NCBI GenBank assembly: GCA_050180235.1
Contig: JBFXEJ010000016.1
Span: forward strand, 1-64,000
Direction of reading: 5' to 3'
From: JAABRU01 sp050180235
GTDB taxonomy: Bacteria > Desulfobacterota > Desulfobacteria > Desulfobacterales > Desulfococcaceae
Length of the DNA stretch: 64,000 bases
Part shown: piece by piece, positions 16,638-25,773 of the stretch
Layout: every line of letters begins with the position of its first letter
How positions within the stretch are numbered: the stretch's first letter is position 1
Made by a program: the position numbers and the translations under genes
The notes under the pieces: generated by a model
Told to the model about the DNA's origin: nothing
The model's input: the letters and a program-made list of their open reading frames with translations, nothing else
Database searches by the model: none

Positions 16638-18842
16638 ATGAAGGAAAAAGAGATAAGAGGTTTTGGCAGAAAGGATTTGACGGAAACAGATCCGGTTTTT
16701 CCGGAAGAAACACTGGATCTGGGCGAAGGAATGATTATAGCCCCCCAATTCACGGGTGCTCAGAAACCATTCCGGACGGATGCTGACAAACCGGCAGGGC
16801 CGATACCCGGAAACATGCCGGACAGACTGATTTCCGGATCTGACGGGGAAGAAGCCGTGCCGGGTTTCGGTATGCCGAATTTCGTCCGGTTTACAGATTC
16901 GGACCCGGATGAAAAAACAGATACGGGAACCATGCTGATGTCTGAAACTGAGGAAAGGGATTCCGCCTCCGGGAAAACAGGCAGGGAAGACATGACCATT
17001 GATCCAAATGCCACAACCATAAACTCTCCCCCGGATGATACTGATCCGCCCCTATACAAAGAATCGGAAAAAGCTTCATGCGCAGGGGATTGGGAAAAAA
17101 ACGGAAACTGTTCCTTTGATACGGGTACAGTTTTTGCCCCTGGCGGCAATCTGGACGAGATATGTCTTTCAGATACGGATGCGGCGGAAAGTGCTCTCAG
17201 CAGTTTTCCGGATATTCGGACAAATAAAAAAAAGCTTATCTCAGAACTGGCATTTGAGCAGGAGGAGACAGAAAAACTGAAAACCGCCGAAGACGGTTCT
17301 GCGTTCAATCTGGATGCGGCAGATATTTTCAGTTCCCCCGGTGAGTCTGATTTTGATTTTGTCCGCAGGGAAGATGAAGCCGAGGACGGTACGGATCTGC
17401 TGTCTGATACAGATGCTGAAACATCACCGGATTTCCGGGCAGATATGCCGGATCGGAAAACCGGACTGGCGGATAATCCGGATCAAAAGATGCAGACAGA
17501 TTCTTTTGAAAAGGAAATATCCATGTCTGCTGACAGGGCAGATACAATCAGCTCTTTTCTTTCAGAAAATAATCCTGATAAACCCCAGGATGATGCTGAT
17601 TTCCTTGGTGCGGCTTTTCTTACCGAAATTACGGAGGAGGAGGCTGATCCGGATGCCCTCACTATGGTTATGAGTCCATCCGAATTTGAGGAGACTGATC
17701 TGAAAATGAAAGAAAAAACAGCACCTGACAAATCCGAAGATAAGTCCGCTGAAAAGAATTTGGATGAAGCCTTTGATTTTTCGGATATTCTGCAGGAACC
17801 CGAAGATAAATTCTCTTCTGAGCCGGATATCAGAGATGAAAAAAATACTGCGGACAGTTTTCTTTCAGAACCGGAAGATGAATCTGTTTTTGATTTGGAT
17901 GCCAAAACTGTCATTGTTTCGGATTCCGCTTTCGGAAATCCGGATGCCGGGGAGGAACCAATTTTTGAACTCGGCGCCGAAGCCATTATTGACGCGGAAG
18001 AGGAACTTCCCCTGGAACCCGGCGCCGAAGCCGCTGTAACTGAAAGCAGGGAAGAAGATTTTGATCTGAATGCGGAAACGGTTGTGGCCTCAGCTTCGGA
18101 TATTCCGGGGCCGGTTTCAGGAAATCTGCCTGATCCCCTGACCGAAGCAGATAAAGCAGGGGATGAGGAAATGGATGAGCTGCTGATCCGGGATGCGGAT
18201 GAAGGTCTTCCTGATCTGGACAGTATTCTGGATGCTGACTCTGCAAAAGAAGATGTTCTGCCGGATGATGCGGAAGATGGCATGTCCGCAATGGATATTC
18301 TCAACAGCATGGACAGCCCCGGAGCACGGGAGGAATACGGAGGTGCTGACAATACCATCGGAATGCTGGATATGCTCAATGCTGAAAATGCAAAACAGTC
18401 CGCGTCTGAAGATGCTTTTTTCCATATACCTGATAATGAGGCAAAACCGGAGCCGGTAAGGAAAATCAGCAAAACTGTCAGTGCCGGGCGCACGGAAATC
18501 AAAGCTGATAAAAAGGAACGCAGGAAAGAATATCCGGATCTGTCAACTGAAACACTGAGGGAAGAAAGTGGAACAGCAGATATGGCAGATATAAAGGATG
18601 CAAAAAATGCTGCCGTTCATACAGCCGAAAGAGAACCTTTGTATGACAGTATTGCCGGAAAGTATTATTTTTCCCTGTCCCCCGCTCAGATAGAGGGAGC
18701 CATTGAACGGATCATCAACCGGGTGTTCTCCGAGCGTATCGAAAAAGTGCTCAGAGAGGTAGTGGGCAAGGCAGTTGAAGAGGAAATGAAGAAGTTCAGG
18801 GACGGGTTTATGGAAGACATTGCCGAGGGGGACAAAATGTAA
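16638..18842 (+). CDS. Large acidic low-complexity protein with conserved C-terminal helical segment
   Basis: 734 aa, extremely rich in Asp/Glu, Ser and Ala, so probably disordered and very acidic. No signal peptide. The middle repeats a short pattern four times: FDLDAKTVIV, FELGAEAII, LEPGAEAAV, FDLNAETVV (about 415-480). The last 65 residues are different and look folded: YYFSLSPAQIEGAIERIINR followed by VFSERIEKVLREVVGKAVEEEMKKF, a helical tail also seen at the end of some deltaproteobacterial response regulators and polarity-type proteins. A scaffold or polar-organising role is only a guess. Ribosome-site-like ggaaagcgggg precedes the ATG. Divergent from the AAA+ regulator; no downstream partner. 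Confidence 0.75.
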   Translation: MKEKEIRGFGRKDLTETDPVFPEETLDLGEGMIIAPQFTGAQKPFRTDADKPAGPIPGNMPDRLISGSDGEEAVPGFGMPNFVRFTDSDPDEKTDTGTMLMSETEERDSASGKTGREDMTIDPNATTINSPPDDTDPPLYKESEKASCAGDWEKNGNCSFDTGTVFAPGGNLDEICLSDTDAAESALSSFPDIRTNKKKLISELAFEQEETEKLKTAEDGSAFNLDAADIFSSPGESDFDFVRREDEAEDGTDLLSDTDAETSPDFRADMPDRKTGLADNPDQKMQTDSFEKEISMSADRADTISSFLSENNPDKPQDDADFLGAAFLTEITEEEADPDALTMVMSPSEFEETDLKMKEKTAPDKSEDKSAEKNLDEAFDFSDILQEPEDKFSSEPDIRDEKNTADSFLSEPEDESVFDLDAKTVIVSDSAFGNPDAGEEPIFELGAEAIIDAEEELPLEPGAEAAVTESREEDFDLNAETVVASASDIPGPVSGNLPDPLTEADKAGDEEMDELLIRDADEGLPDLDSILDADSAKEDVLPDDAEDGMSAMDILNSMDSPGAREEYGGADNTIGMLDMLNAENAKQSASEDAFFHIPDNEAKPEPVRKISKTVSAGRTEIKADKKERRKEYPDLSTETLREESGTADMADIKDAKNAAVHTAEREPLYDSIAGKYYFSLSPAQIEGAIERIINRVFSERIEKVLREVVGKAVEEEMKKFRDGFMEDIAEGDKM

Positions 18843-18862
18843 CAGCACAAAGCCTGCCGATG

Positions 18863-18892
18863 AATAACCTGCTGATGAATCAGCAGGTTATT
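18863..18892. terminator. Strong hairpin after the acidic-protein gene
   Basis: aataacctgctgat (18863-18876) pairs perfectly with atcagcaggttatt (18879-18892) over a two-base loop, 20 bases after the stop. No clean T-run follows, so it may be a repeat or RNA stabiliser rather than a terminator. A related aataacctgctgatttgccg word lies before nifU at about 31268. Confidence 0.55.
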
Positions 18893-18954
18893 CATGAATT
18901 AACAGGGAATATCATATTAAATTTCCGGACTTGTACGGTTTCAATAATTCTATA

Positions 18955-19112
18955 ATAATATCATCCCTTTCGGGATCAGGTCTTGCTTTCTGAATGCCGT
19001 TTTCTGTAACAATATCATACTGTATGGGATTTTTTAACCCCGTAAGGGGTGTCACTATTATAGAAAACCCGTTACAAACACCATTCTAAAACCCCGTCAG
19101 GGTTGATATTAT
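18955..19112. repeat. Loose cluster of short palindromes
   Basis: Words such as atcccttcgggat (with ttt), aaccccgtaaggggt and aaccccgtcagggtt alternate with AT-rich stretches, like the cluster at 2446-2737. Nothing else is recognised in the 373-bp gap before the toxin module. Confidence 0.55.
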
Positions 19113-19215
19113 AGTCCGATTTTGGTTTTTTATGGCAAAAAATTACTTTAAGCATAAACCAAAGGCATTTGGGAAGCGGATTATAAGAATTTATACAGCA
19201 GACAGGAGTTGAGAA

Positions 19216-19467
19216 ATGATAAGCAAAGAAATAATTAAATCTGAAATCAGCAATGTGCCGGATCGATATCTCGAAGTGCTGTATCGTATAATAAAGGCTT
19301 TTGAATATACACCTGTATCAAAGCAGGAAAACAGGGAAAGCAATTCCCGTCTGCTTACTGACAGAGAATGGATTTCATTTGTTGAAAGCACATACGGATG
19401 CCTGTCAGACGATCCGGTGGAGCGGGGTGAACAGGGCGTGTTTGAGATTCGGGAGGCTGTGGATTGA
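19216..19467 (+). CDS. Antitoxin of a VapBC-type module
   Basis: 83 aa, ribosome site caggag 8 bases before ATG. Helical N-terminal half (KEIIKSEISNVPDRYLEVLYRIIKAFE) and a C-terminal tail with REWISFVESTYGCLSDDPVERG. Small proteins with this tail commonly precede PIN toxins; a DNA-binding fold is not obvious. The stop TGA overlaps the toxin TTG start, the classic arrangement for coupled antitoxin-toxin translation. Function is inferred mainly from that pairing. Confidence 0.8.
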   Translation: MISKEIIKSEISNVPDRYLEVLYRIIKAFEYTPVSKQENRESNSRLLTDREWISFVESTYGCLSDDPVERGEQGVFEIREAVD

Positions 19468-19868
19468 AATATCTTCTTGATACAAACACCTGTATAAAAT
19501 ATCTTAACGGAAAATCGGAATCCATACGCAGACATGTAGAAAGAAGTCATCCTGAAGACATTGTCATATGCTCTGTTGTGAAGGCTGAACTTTTTTATGG
19601 CTCCATGAAAAGCAAATATCCTGAACAGAATTTGCAAAAACAGAAACAGTTTCTCAACCGTTTTGTTTCTTATCCGTTTGATGATGAAACAGCAGAAATA
19701 TATGGCAATATAAGATCAAAACTGGAAAAAGCAGGTACTCCTGTAGGCCCAAATGATTTAATGATTGCTGCCACAGCCCTTGTAAGAAATATAATATTGG
19801 TTACTCATAATACAAGAGAATTTAACCGGATCGAAGGTTTATTACTGGAAGACTGGGAGACGGAATAA
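19464..19868 (+). CDS. PIN-domain toxin, VapC/FitB-type
   Basis: 134 aa, TTG start at 19464. PIN acidic residues are in place: Asp6 in LLDTNTC, Glu in VVKAELFYG (about 40), Asp in VGPNDLMIAA (about 97) and the TxN motif VTHNTREFNRI (about 115). VapC proteins are Mg-dependent RNases that cut tRNA or rRNA and are held in check by the upstream protein. Complete, unlike the PIN remnant at 2738. Confidence 0.92.
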   Translation: MKYLLDTNTCIKYLNGKSESIRRHVERSHPEDIVICSVVKAELFYGSMKSKYPEQNLQKQKQFLNRFVSYPFDDETAEIYGNIRSKLEKAGTPVGPNDLMIAATALVRNIILVTHNTREFNRIEGLLLEDWETE

Positions 19869-19985
19869 TCTCAATATGCCACGGCTGGGGGCAGAATATC
19901 ACCTAACTTAATGGCATTGGTGATCCTGTGATATTTTTTATCATCCGATAACTGATAATCATTAAAATTATAAAAGAGTTATAAC

Positions 19986-21245
19986 ATGAACGACTTTGAT
20001 ATTGATGGCGTGAAATCGCTTCTTGAAAAAGTTAAGTTAATTAATTTCAAATATGAAAAGATATTAAAAGCAAATGAATATGACTTTAATATCTTTTCTA
20101 TATTGCGAAATGATACAGATGAGGTCAATCTCCATTCCAGATTCTTATATGAAATTCTGAATCCTGCCGGAGTTCATCATAAAGAAAATCTGTTCCTTAC
20201 ATTATTTCTGGAAACAGTCGGTATTTCAGATTTTGCAATGGAGGATATAAGTGCAAAAAGAGAATACAAAAAGATTGACCTATGTATTACAAATAGCAGG
20301 AAACAGGCAATCATCATAGAAAATAAAATATATGCGGAAGATCAGGACAAACAGATTCAAACATATTTTGGCAAGATGAAAGATGAAGGTTTTGATGATA
20401 TAAAAGTTATTTATCTCACTCTTTATGGTGATATGCCAAGCAGTCAGAGTCTCGGTTCTTTGGAAGGAAATGAAAAACTGATATTGAAGACACCATCTTA
20501 TAGAGATGATATTGATAACTGGCTGGAAAAATGTATCAAAGAAGCAGCAACATTTCCAATTTTACGGGAGACATTTGTTCAATACAGAACATTGATTCAA
20601 AAACTTACAGGTAAATATCATTCAAAGGAGTATATAATGGAAATTAAGATTTTATTATTATCAAAAAATGAGGAGGAAAAATATATTCGTCTTGCAACGG
20701 ATATAAGTCTGGCATTAACCGAGGCACAAATAGAAATACAGTATCAATTCTGGAAGGAACTTGCATCCTGTCTGGAGAATATTGGCTATCATATTCAAAA
20801 TGAAGATAAATTTTCGAGAGCTGATGTAGAATCTTACTATAACCAATCAAAAAACAATAAAGATTATGGCATAGATATAAATGTATGTGACATTGATAAT
20901 GAAAAACTCCTATTGCGGATATTAATTTATAACAATATTTATTATGGACTCTTTTTTAAAAAAGGCTCAACCTATGCTTCTCATAAGGAGTCAAAATACA
21001 ATGATCTTTCAAATTTGTTAAAGGAGATAGATGATAGTTTTAAAAGAGAAAACTGGTGTTTAGGTTGGAAATATCCAGTGCGTAGATTTAATTTCAAAGA
21101 TAGTAAAGATGAAAATGTGTTTGCACTTGCAGATGTTGCAAAAAGAGAAAAATATGTAAAGGAGCTGGCAGATGAAATTGATGGTATAATTAAATCTTTC
21201 AAAGAATTGTACAAGACTGAAATGTCAACTTCTGTTACAGTGTGA
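19986..21245 (+). CDS. PD-(D/E)XK nuclease-superfamily protein (PDDEXK_4 type)
   Basis: 419 aa. The N-terminal half matches the PDDEXK_4 family: NLHSRFLYEILNP (His50), then Asp98 in KKIDLCI and Glu112-Asn-Lys114 in IIIENKIYAEDQ, the likely catalytic trio, with DQDKQIQTYF after it. The C-terminal half is not assignable and may bind the target. Members are frequent in defence islands and beside prophage genes, but a specific role is not known. The gene is clearly more AT-rich than its neighbours and stands alone, which suggests transfer. Ribosome site is weak (aaaagagtt). Confidence 0.85.
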   Translation: MNDFDIDGVKSLLEKVKLINFKYEKILKANEYDFNIFSILRNDTDEVNLHSRFLYEILNPAGVHHKENLFLTLFLETVGISDFAMEDISAKREYKKIDLCITNSRKQAIIIENKIYAEDQDKQIQTYFGKMKDEGFDDIKVIYLTLYGDMPSSQSLGSLEGNEKLILKTPSYRDDIDNWLEKCIKEAATFPILRETFVQYRTLIQKLTGKYHSKEYIMEIKILLLSKNEEEKYIRLATDISLALTEAQIEIQYQFWKELASCLENIGYHIQNEDKFSRADVESYYNQSKNNKDYGIDINVCDIDNEKLLLRILIYNNIYYGLFFKKGSTYASHKESKYNDLSNLLKEIDDSFKRENWCLGWKYPVRRFNFKDSKDENVFALADVAKREKYVKELADEIDGIIKSFKELYKTEMSTSVTV

Positions 21246-21283
21246 AAAGCAGGGAAGCAATATTATTTGGAGGATGTTGAAAA

Positions 21284-21559
21284 ATGGAACATATTGCCGG
21301 TATCGGAGAAAGGATTGAGAGAGGTTTTTCACTGCTTCCACCGGAAGAAAAAGCATCCGTGATAAGTCATGGTGCCGCAATCCGGTTTTCTGATCTGAAT
21401 AAAAAACTTTTTCTGGCTCTGGGCAAAATCCGTTTTTTTGAGGAAAAGTACCGAATGAAACTGTCGGAACTGGAAGAAAAGGGATTGCCTGACAATGCGG
21501 ATTACGAAATGCACGAGGATTATATCATGTGGCATCATTGGAGTGAGTTGGCAGAGTGA
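21284..21559 (+). CDS. Small antitoxin-like protein without visible partner
   Basis: 91 aa, gaggat ribosome site 8 bases upstream. C-terminal pattern EKYRMKLSELEEKGLPDNAD then YEMHEDYIMWHHW resembles short antitoxin-type proteins that usually precede a TumE/DUF6516-like or related toxin. Here the next gene is valS, so any toxin is missing. The N-terminal half (GERIERGFSLLPPEEKASVI) is helical. Assignment by pattern only. Confidence 0.6.
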   Translation: MEHIAGIGERIERGFSLLPPEEKASVISHGAAIRFSDLNKKLFLALGKIRFFEEKYRMKLSELEEKGLPDNADYEMHEDYIMWHHWSELAE

Positions 21560-21655
21560 GTCTGCCGAAAAAATCGGGAACCGGATAACTGCATTGGAGC
21601 CGATTTTCGGCAGTGATTCTTCAACAAAACAAATTTTAAATTATCAATAACATAC

Positions 21656-21682
21656 AGACTGCCGCATACCCGCAGTCTTTTT
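21656..21682 (+). terminator. Intrinsic terminator between the small gene and valS
   Basis: agactgc (21656-21662) pairs with gcagtct (21672-21678) and is followed by four to five T. It ends 29 bases before valS. It may end the upstream transcript or act as a leader attenuator; no antiterminator arm was recognised. Confidence 0.65.
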
Positions 21683-21710
21683 ATCAATCTTCTGAGGAGT
21701 GTAAACAAAG

Positions 21711-24377
21711 ATGAGTACCGATTTGCTTGACAAGGGATATGAACCGCATGAGGTGGAAGCCCGGTGGTATGAATTCTGGGAGAAAAACAGGCTGTTTGCA
21801 GCCAAAGATCAAAGCGCGCAGAAAAGTTATTCCATTGTGATTCCTCCGCCCAATGTCACGGGTGTGCTGCATATGGGACACGCGCTGAACAACACATTGC
21901 AGGATATTCTCTGCCGGTACAGAAGACTCAAAGGGGACAATGTTCTCTGGATGCCCGGAACCGACCACGCGGGAATCGCTACCCAGAATGTGGTGGAAAG
22001 ACAACTGGCAAGTGAGGGTACTGACCGCCATCAACTGGGCCGGGACAGATTTATTGAAAGAGTCTGGGCATGGCGCAAAGAATCAGGCGGAAAAATTATC
22101 CATCAGCTTAAAAGCATGGGAGCATCCTGTGACTGGGAACGGGAACGCTTCACTATGGATGAGGGACTTTCCCTGGCCGTGCGCAAAGTTTTTGTGAAAC
22201 TGTATGAAGACGGCCTGATTTTCCGGGGAAATTATATTATCAACTGGTGTCCCCGCTGCCATACTGCGCTGGCTGATTTGGAAGTGGAACACGAGGAAAA
22301 AGATTCCCATCTCTGGCATGTCAAATATCCTTTTCCTGACGGTTCCGGGGGCATCACGGTTGCAACCACCAGACCGGAAACCATGCTGGGCGACACTGCT
22401 GTGGCTGTAAATCCGGATGATGAACGGTATCAGAATCTTCCTGCGGAAGAAGTGATTTTGCCGCTGCTCAACAGAAAAATCCCGGTCATCCGTGACACCT
22501 ACGTGGATATGAATTTTGGAACAGGCGGACTGAAAGTCACACCCGCGCATGATCCCAATGACTTTGAACTGGGAAAACGCCATAATCTGCCTGCAATCAA
22601 AGCCATTGGCGATGACGGAAAAATGACAGCAGAGGCAGGCAAATATGAAGGCATGGATCGCTTTGAATGCCGGAAGGCTGTTCTCAAAGATTTGGAAGAA
22701 CTGGGACTTCTTATCAAAACCGAAGATTTGAAAAACAGTGTGGGGCACTGCTACCGCTGCCACACGGTTATTGAACCCAATCTGTCCCGGCAGTGGTTTG
22801 TGAAAGCCAAACCTTTGGCAGACAAGGCTCTTGCCGCTGTCCGTGACGGGCGCACCCGTATCATTCCGGAAATGTGGAAAAACACCTATTACGACTGGCT
22901 GGAAAATATCCGGGACTGGTGCATTTCCCGGCAAATCTGGTGGGGCCATCAGATTCCTGCCTGGACCTGTGAGGACTGCGGAGAACTGATGGTGGCAATG
23001 GATGCCCCGGTTTCCTGCGCGAAATGCGGCAGCAAAAAACTGATACAGGAAACCGATGTGCTGGATACCTGGTTCAGTTCCGCGCTCTGGCCTTTTTCCA
23101 CTATGGGATGGCCCGAACAGACGCCGCTGCTGAAAACTTTTTATCCCACATCCGCGCTGGTGACAGGTTTTGACATTCTGTTTTTCTGGGTGGCCCGGAT
23201 GATGATGATGGGACTGCATTTCATGAATGATGTGCCTTTCCGGGATGTGTATGTTCATGCTCTGGTGCGTGATGAGGAAGGCCAGAAAATGAGCAAATCC
23301 AAAGGCAATGTGATTGATCCGCTGGTGGTGATCGGCAATTACGGAACAGACGCATTCCGCTTCACCCTTGCCGCATTTGCCGCACAGGGACGGGATGTGA
23401 AAATGTCGGAAAAACGGGTGGAAGGGTACCGGAATTTCATCAACAAAATCTGGAATGCCGCGCGTTTCTCCCTCATGCACCTGAATCAGCCGTATCCGGA
23501 AATCAGCGGCAAACTTTCTCTGCCGGATCAATGGATTCTGTCCCGCCTGCGCCGGGTTATGCAGGATGTGCAAACCTATCTGGACGCCTATCATTTCAAT
23601 GAGGCTGCGGGTGCGCTGTATCATTTTGTCTGGCATGAATTCTGCGACTGGTATCTGGAAACCGTCAAACCTGCGCTTTACGGACAGGCAGGAGAAGATG
23701 CAAAACAGACAACCCTCGGTGTCCTTTGGCGGGTGCTGCGGGAAAGCCTGATTCTGCTTCATCCCTTTGTTCCCTTTGTCACGGAAGAGATTTGGCACAA
23801 ACTGCCGGGAACAGAAGGCTCCATCATGACTGCCTGCTATCCTGCGGATAATCCGGCCAATGCAGCGATTGCCCTTAATCCGGATGCCGAAGCCCGTATG
23901 GAAACCGTGATGTCCGCGATTACCGGCATACGCAATATCCGGGGAGAAATGAACATTCCGCCTTCCATGAGCCTTGAGGTGCGGGTGCAGTCTTCAGATG
24001 AAAAGATTCGCAGTCTGATGGAAGCAGAAAAGGCTTTGATCAGCGAACTGGCAAGGCTGAAATCCATGATCGTGGAAAAACCCGGAGAAAAACCCAAATC
24101 CGCAGCCACAGCCATTATTGACAAAGCAGTGATATTTGTCTCGCTTGAAGGCATTATTGATTTTGGCAAAGAGGCACAGCGGCTGGAAAAGGAACTGGCA
24201 AAACTGGAAAAGGAAATTGAGGGGGTTTCCAAAAAACTCCATAATGAGGATTTCCTGTCCAAAGCCAAACCGGATGTTGTGGAAAAAGTGAAAGAAAAAC
24301 ATGCAGGTCTGTCGGAAAAACACAAAAAGATTCAGGCAAATCTGAAAAAAATCAGACAGGCCGGAGAGAATCTGTGA
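21711..24377 (+). CDS. valS: Valine-tRNA ligase
   Basis: 888 aa, normal bacterial length. HIGH-type motif HMGH (54-57) within PPPNVTGVLHMGHALN, CP1 editing domain with TTRPETMLGDTAVAVNP, a zinc-like CEDCG...CAKCG pair in the catalytic insertion, KMSKS (526-530), anticodon-binding helices, and the C-terminal tRNA-binding coiled coil (last about 70 residues). It charges tRNA-Val in the cytoplasm. ctgaggag ribosome site before ATG. Confidence 0.99.
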   Translation: MSTDLLDKGYEPHEVEARWYEFWEKNRLFAAKDQSAQKSYSIVIPPPNVTGVLHMGHALNNTLQDILCRYRRLKGDNVLWMPGTDHAGIATQNVVERQLASEGTDRHQLGRDRFIERVWAWRKESGGKIIHQLKSMGASCDWERERFTMDEGLSLAVRKVFVKLYEDGLIFRGNYIINWCPRCHTALADLEVEHEEKDSHLWHVKYPFPDGSGGITVATTRPETMLGDTAVAVNPDDERYQNLPAEEVILPLLNRKIPVIRDTYVDMNFGTGGLKVTPAHDPNDFELGKRHNLPAIKAIGDDGKMTAEAGKYEGMDRFECRKAVLKDLEELGLLIKTEDLKNSVGHCYRCHTVIEPNLSRQWFVKAKPLADKALAAVRDGRTRIIPEMWKNTYYDWLENIRDWCISRQIWWGHQIPAWTCEDCGELMVAMDAPVSCAKCGSKKLIQETDVLDTWFSSALWPFSTMGWPEQTPLLKTFYPTSALVTGFDILFFWVARMMMMGLHFMNDVPFRDVYVHALVRDEEGQKMSKSKGNVIDPLVVIGNYGTDAFRFTLAAFAAQGRDVKMSEKRVEGYRNFINKIWNAARFSLMHLNQPYPEISGKLSLPDQWILSRLRRVMQDVQTYLDAYHFNEAAGALYHFVWHEFCDWYLETVKPALYGQAGEDAKQTTLGVLWRVLRESLILLHPFVPFVTEEIWHKLPGTEGSIMTACYPADNPANAAIALNPDAEARMETVMSAITGIRNIRGEMNIPPSMSLEVRVQSSDEKIRSLMEAEKALISELARLKSMIVEKPGEKPKSAATAIIDKAVIFVSLEGIIDFGKEAQRLEKELAKLEKEIEGVSKKLHNEDFLSKAKPDVVEKVKEKHAGLSEKHKKIQANLKKIRQAGENL

Positions 24378-24619
24378 ACAGTCAACTGATTTTTTAAAAT
24401 TTTCGGTCTGTTAAACAAATCCGTCCGGATACCCGGCAATGAAACTCCGGGCTGATTTTTCAACCAGCGGAAATCCCTCTGCAGAGGGGTTTTCTGTAGG
24501 GGTTTTGCAGTATGCAGCCGGAGATTCTCTTCCGGGTGTATCAGCGGATTTGCGTCATACTGTTTTTCCGCAGCATAGATTGGGAAACAGTGCATGTCAT
24601 TTTTTTTTCAAAGGTGTTA

Positions 24620-24754
24620 GGCGATTTCCATGAAAAAATGTACCATCATTGTAGGTGGGCACGGTTTTTTGTGCCCGCCGTTTCAGCAGGACGGCGGGCA
24701 CAAAAAACCGTGCCCACCCTACGAAAAACGTTATAATCATTAATGGAAATCACC
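24620..24754. repeat. Family-2 MITE-like element, long palindromic subtype
   Basis: GGCGATTTCC ... GGAAATCACC with TTA on both sides (24617-24619, 24755-24757) and the gtgggcacggttttttgtgc palindrome inside. It sits between valS and the ferredoxin gene. A frame through it joins the ferredoxin gene but is not part of the protein. The rest of the gap (24378-24616) has only a small ccctctgcagaggg hairpin at 24475-24488. Confidence 0.92.
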
Positions 24755-24795
24755 TTAATTCAATACGCATGAAGATGGCAAGGCAGGGACAGAGT

Positions 24796-25773
24796 ATGAA
24801 AAAACTATCCAGAAGATCTTTTCTGAAAGCAGGTCTGGCAGCAGCAGGGACATTGGGAACTTCGGGAATTCCCCTGCCTGCCTCAGCACGGGGAGCCGGT
24901 TCCGCAGAACTGGCAACCCTGATTGATATACGGAAATGTGTGGGGTGCGAAGCCTGTGTGGATGCATGCAAAGCAGCAAATGCCTCAAAATTTCCCGAAC
25001 CGGTCAAGCCTTTTCCCAAAATGTATCCAAGCCGGGTAAAGGCAGCAGACTGGTCGGAAAAAAGGGATGTCCAGGATAGACTGACTCCTTATACATGGGT
25101 TTTTATCCAAAGTGCCACAGTCATGGTAAACGGAAGCGAGCAGACCCTGACTTTTCCCCGGCGCTGTATGCACTGCCAGAATCCGCCATGTGCGGATCTC
25201 TGTCCCTGGGGCGCGGCATGGAAACTGGAAAACGGAATTGTGCGCATTGATGCGGATATTTGTCTGGGAGGTCAGAAATGCAAAGATGTCTGCCCCTGGC
25301 ATATTCCGGAGCGTCAGACCGGACTGGGGCTGTATCTGGATCTGATGCCCGCGTTTGCCGGAAACGGGGTTATGTTCAAATGTGACCGCTGTTATAACCG
25401 GCTGGAGGAGGGAAAACTGCCCGCGTGCATTGAGGAATGCCCGGAAGAGGTACAGACCATAGGCCCCAGAGAGGAAATTGTCCGCAAAGCCCATGAGATT
25501 GCCAAAGAAATCGGGGGATATATTTACGGAGAAACAGAAAACGGCGGAACGAACACCATTTATGTTTCACCGGTTCCTTTTGATCTTCTGAACAAAGCAA
25601 TTGAAGCCGGTCCGGGACGTCCCCATTTCAAAGCGGTCAAAGATTCCATGTCCCATGCGGACAATCTTGCCAAAGCCATGCTCCTTGCCCCTGTTGCCGG
25701 AGTGGCTGCCGCGGCCGGACGTTTTTACAATTTTTCCAAAACAGTGACTGACAGCGGGGAGAAAGAAAAATGA
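24796..25773 (+). CDS. Tat-exported 4Fe-4S ferredoxin-type electron-transfer subunit
   Basis: 325 aa from ATG 24796. The open frame extends 47 codons upstream but only through a MITE. Twin-arginine signal SRRSFLKAG at residues 4-12. Four cysteine groups: CVGCEACVDACK, CMHCQNPPCADLC, CLGGQKCKDVC and CDRCYNRLEEGKLPACIEEC, enough for up to four 4Fe-4S clusters as in DmsB/HybA/PhsB-type subunits. A C-terminal hydrophobic segment (KAMLLAPVAGVAAAAGRFY) may anchor it in the membrane. The downstream membrane protein overlaps by 4 bp. No molybdopterin or hydrogenase catalytic subunit is near, so the electron donor is unknown. Confidence 0.9.
   Translation: MKKLSRRSFLKAGLAAAGTLGTSGIPLPASARGAGSAELATLIDIRKCVGCEACVDACKAANASKFPEPVKPFPKMYPSRVKAADWSEKRDVQDRLTPYTWVFIQSATVMVNGSEQTLTFPRRCMHCQNPPCADLCPWGAAWKLENGIVRIDADICLGGQKCKDVCPWHIPERQTGLGLYLDLMPAFAGNGVMFKCDRCYNRLEEGKLPACIEECPEEVQTIGPREEIVRKAHEIAKEIGGYIYGETENGGTNTIYVSPVPFDLLNKAIEAGPGRPHFKAVKDSMSHADNLAKAMLLAPVAGVAAAAGRFYNFSKTVTDSGEKEK

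Noticed and set aside
17483..18502. 339-codon Ser-rich frame opposite the acidic gene
   Set aside because: Reverse complement of GAx/GAT-rich acidic codons gives Ser/Ile/Phe automatically.
21560..21710. T-box leader before valS
   Set aside because: No T-box sequence (uggnaccgcg) or specifier stem; only a simple hairpin with T-run.
22083..23798. Long open frame (571 codons) antisense to valS
   Set aside because: Composition (Phe/His/Gln-rich) is typical of a shadow of a strongly biased gene; valS motifs are complete on the other strand.
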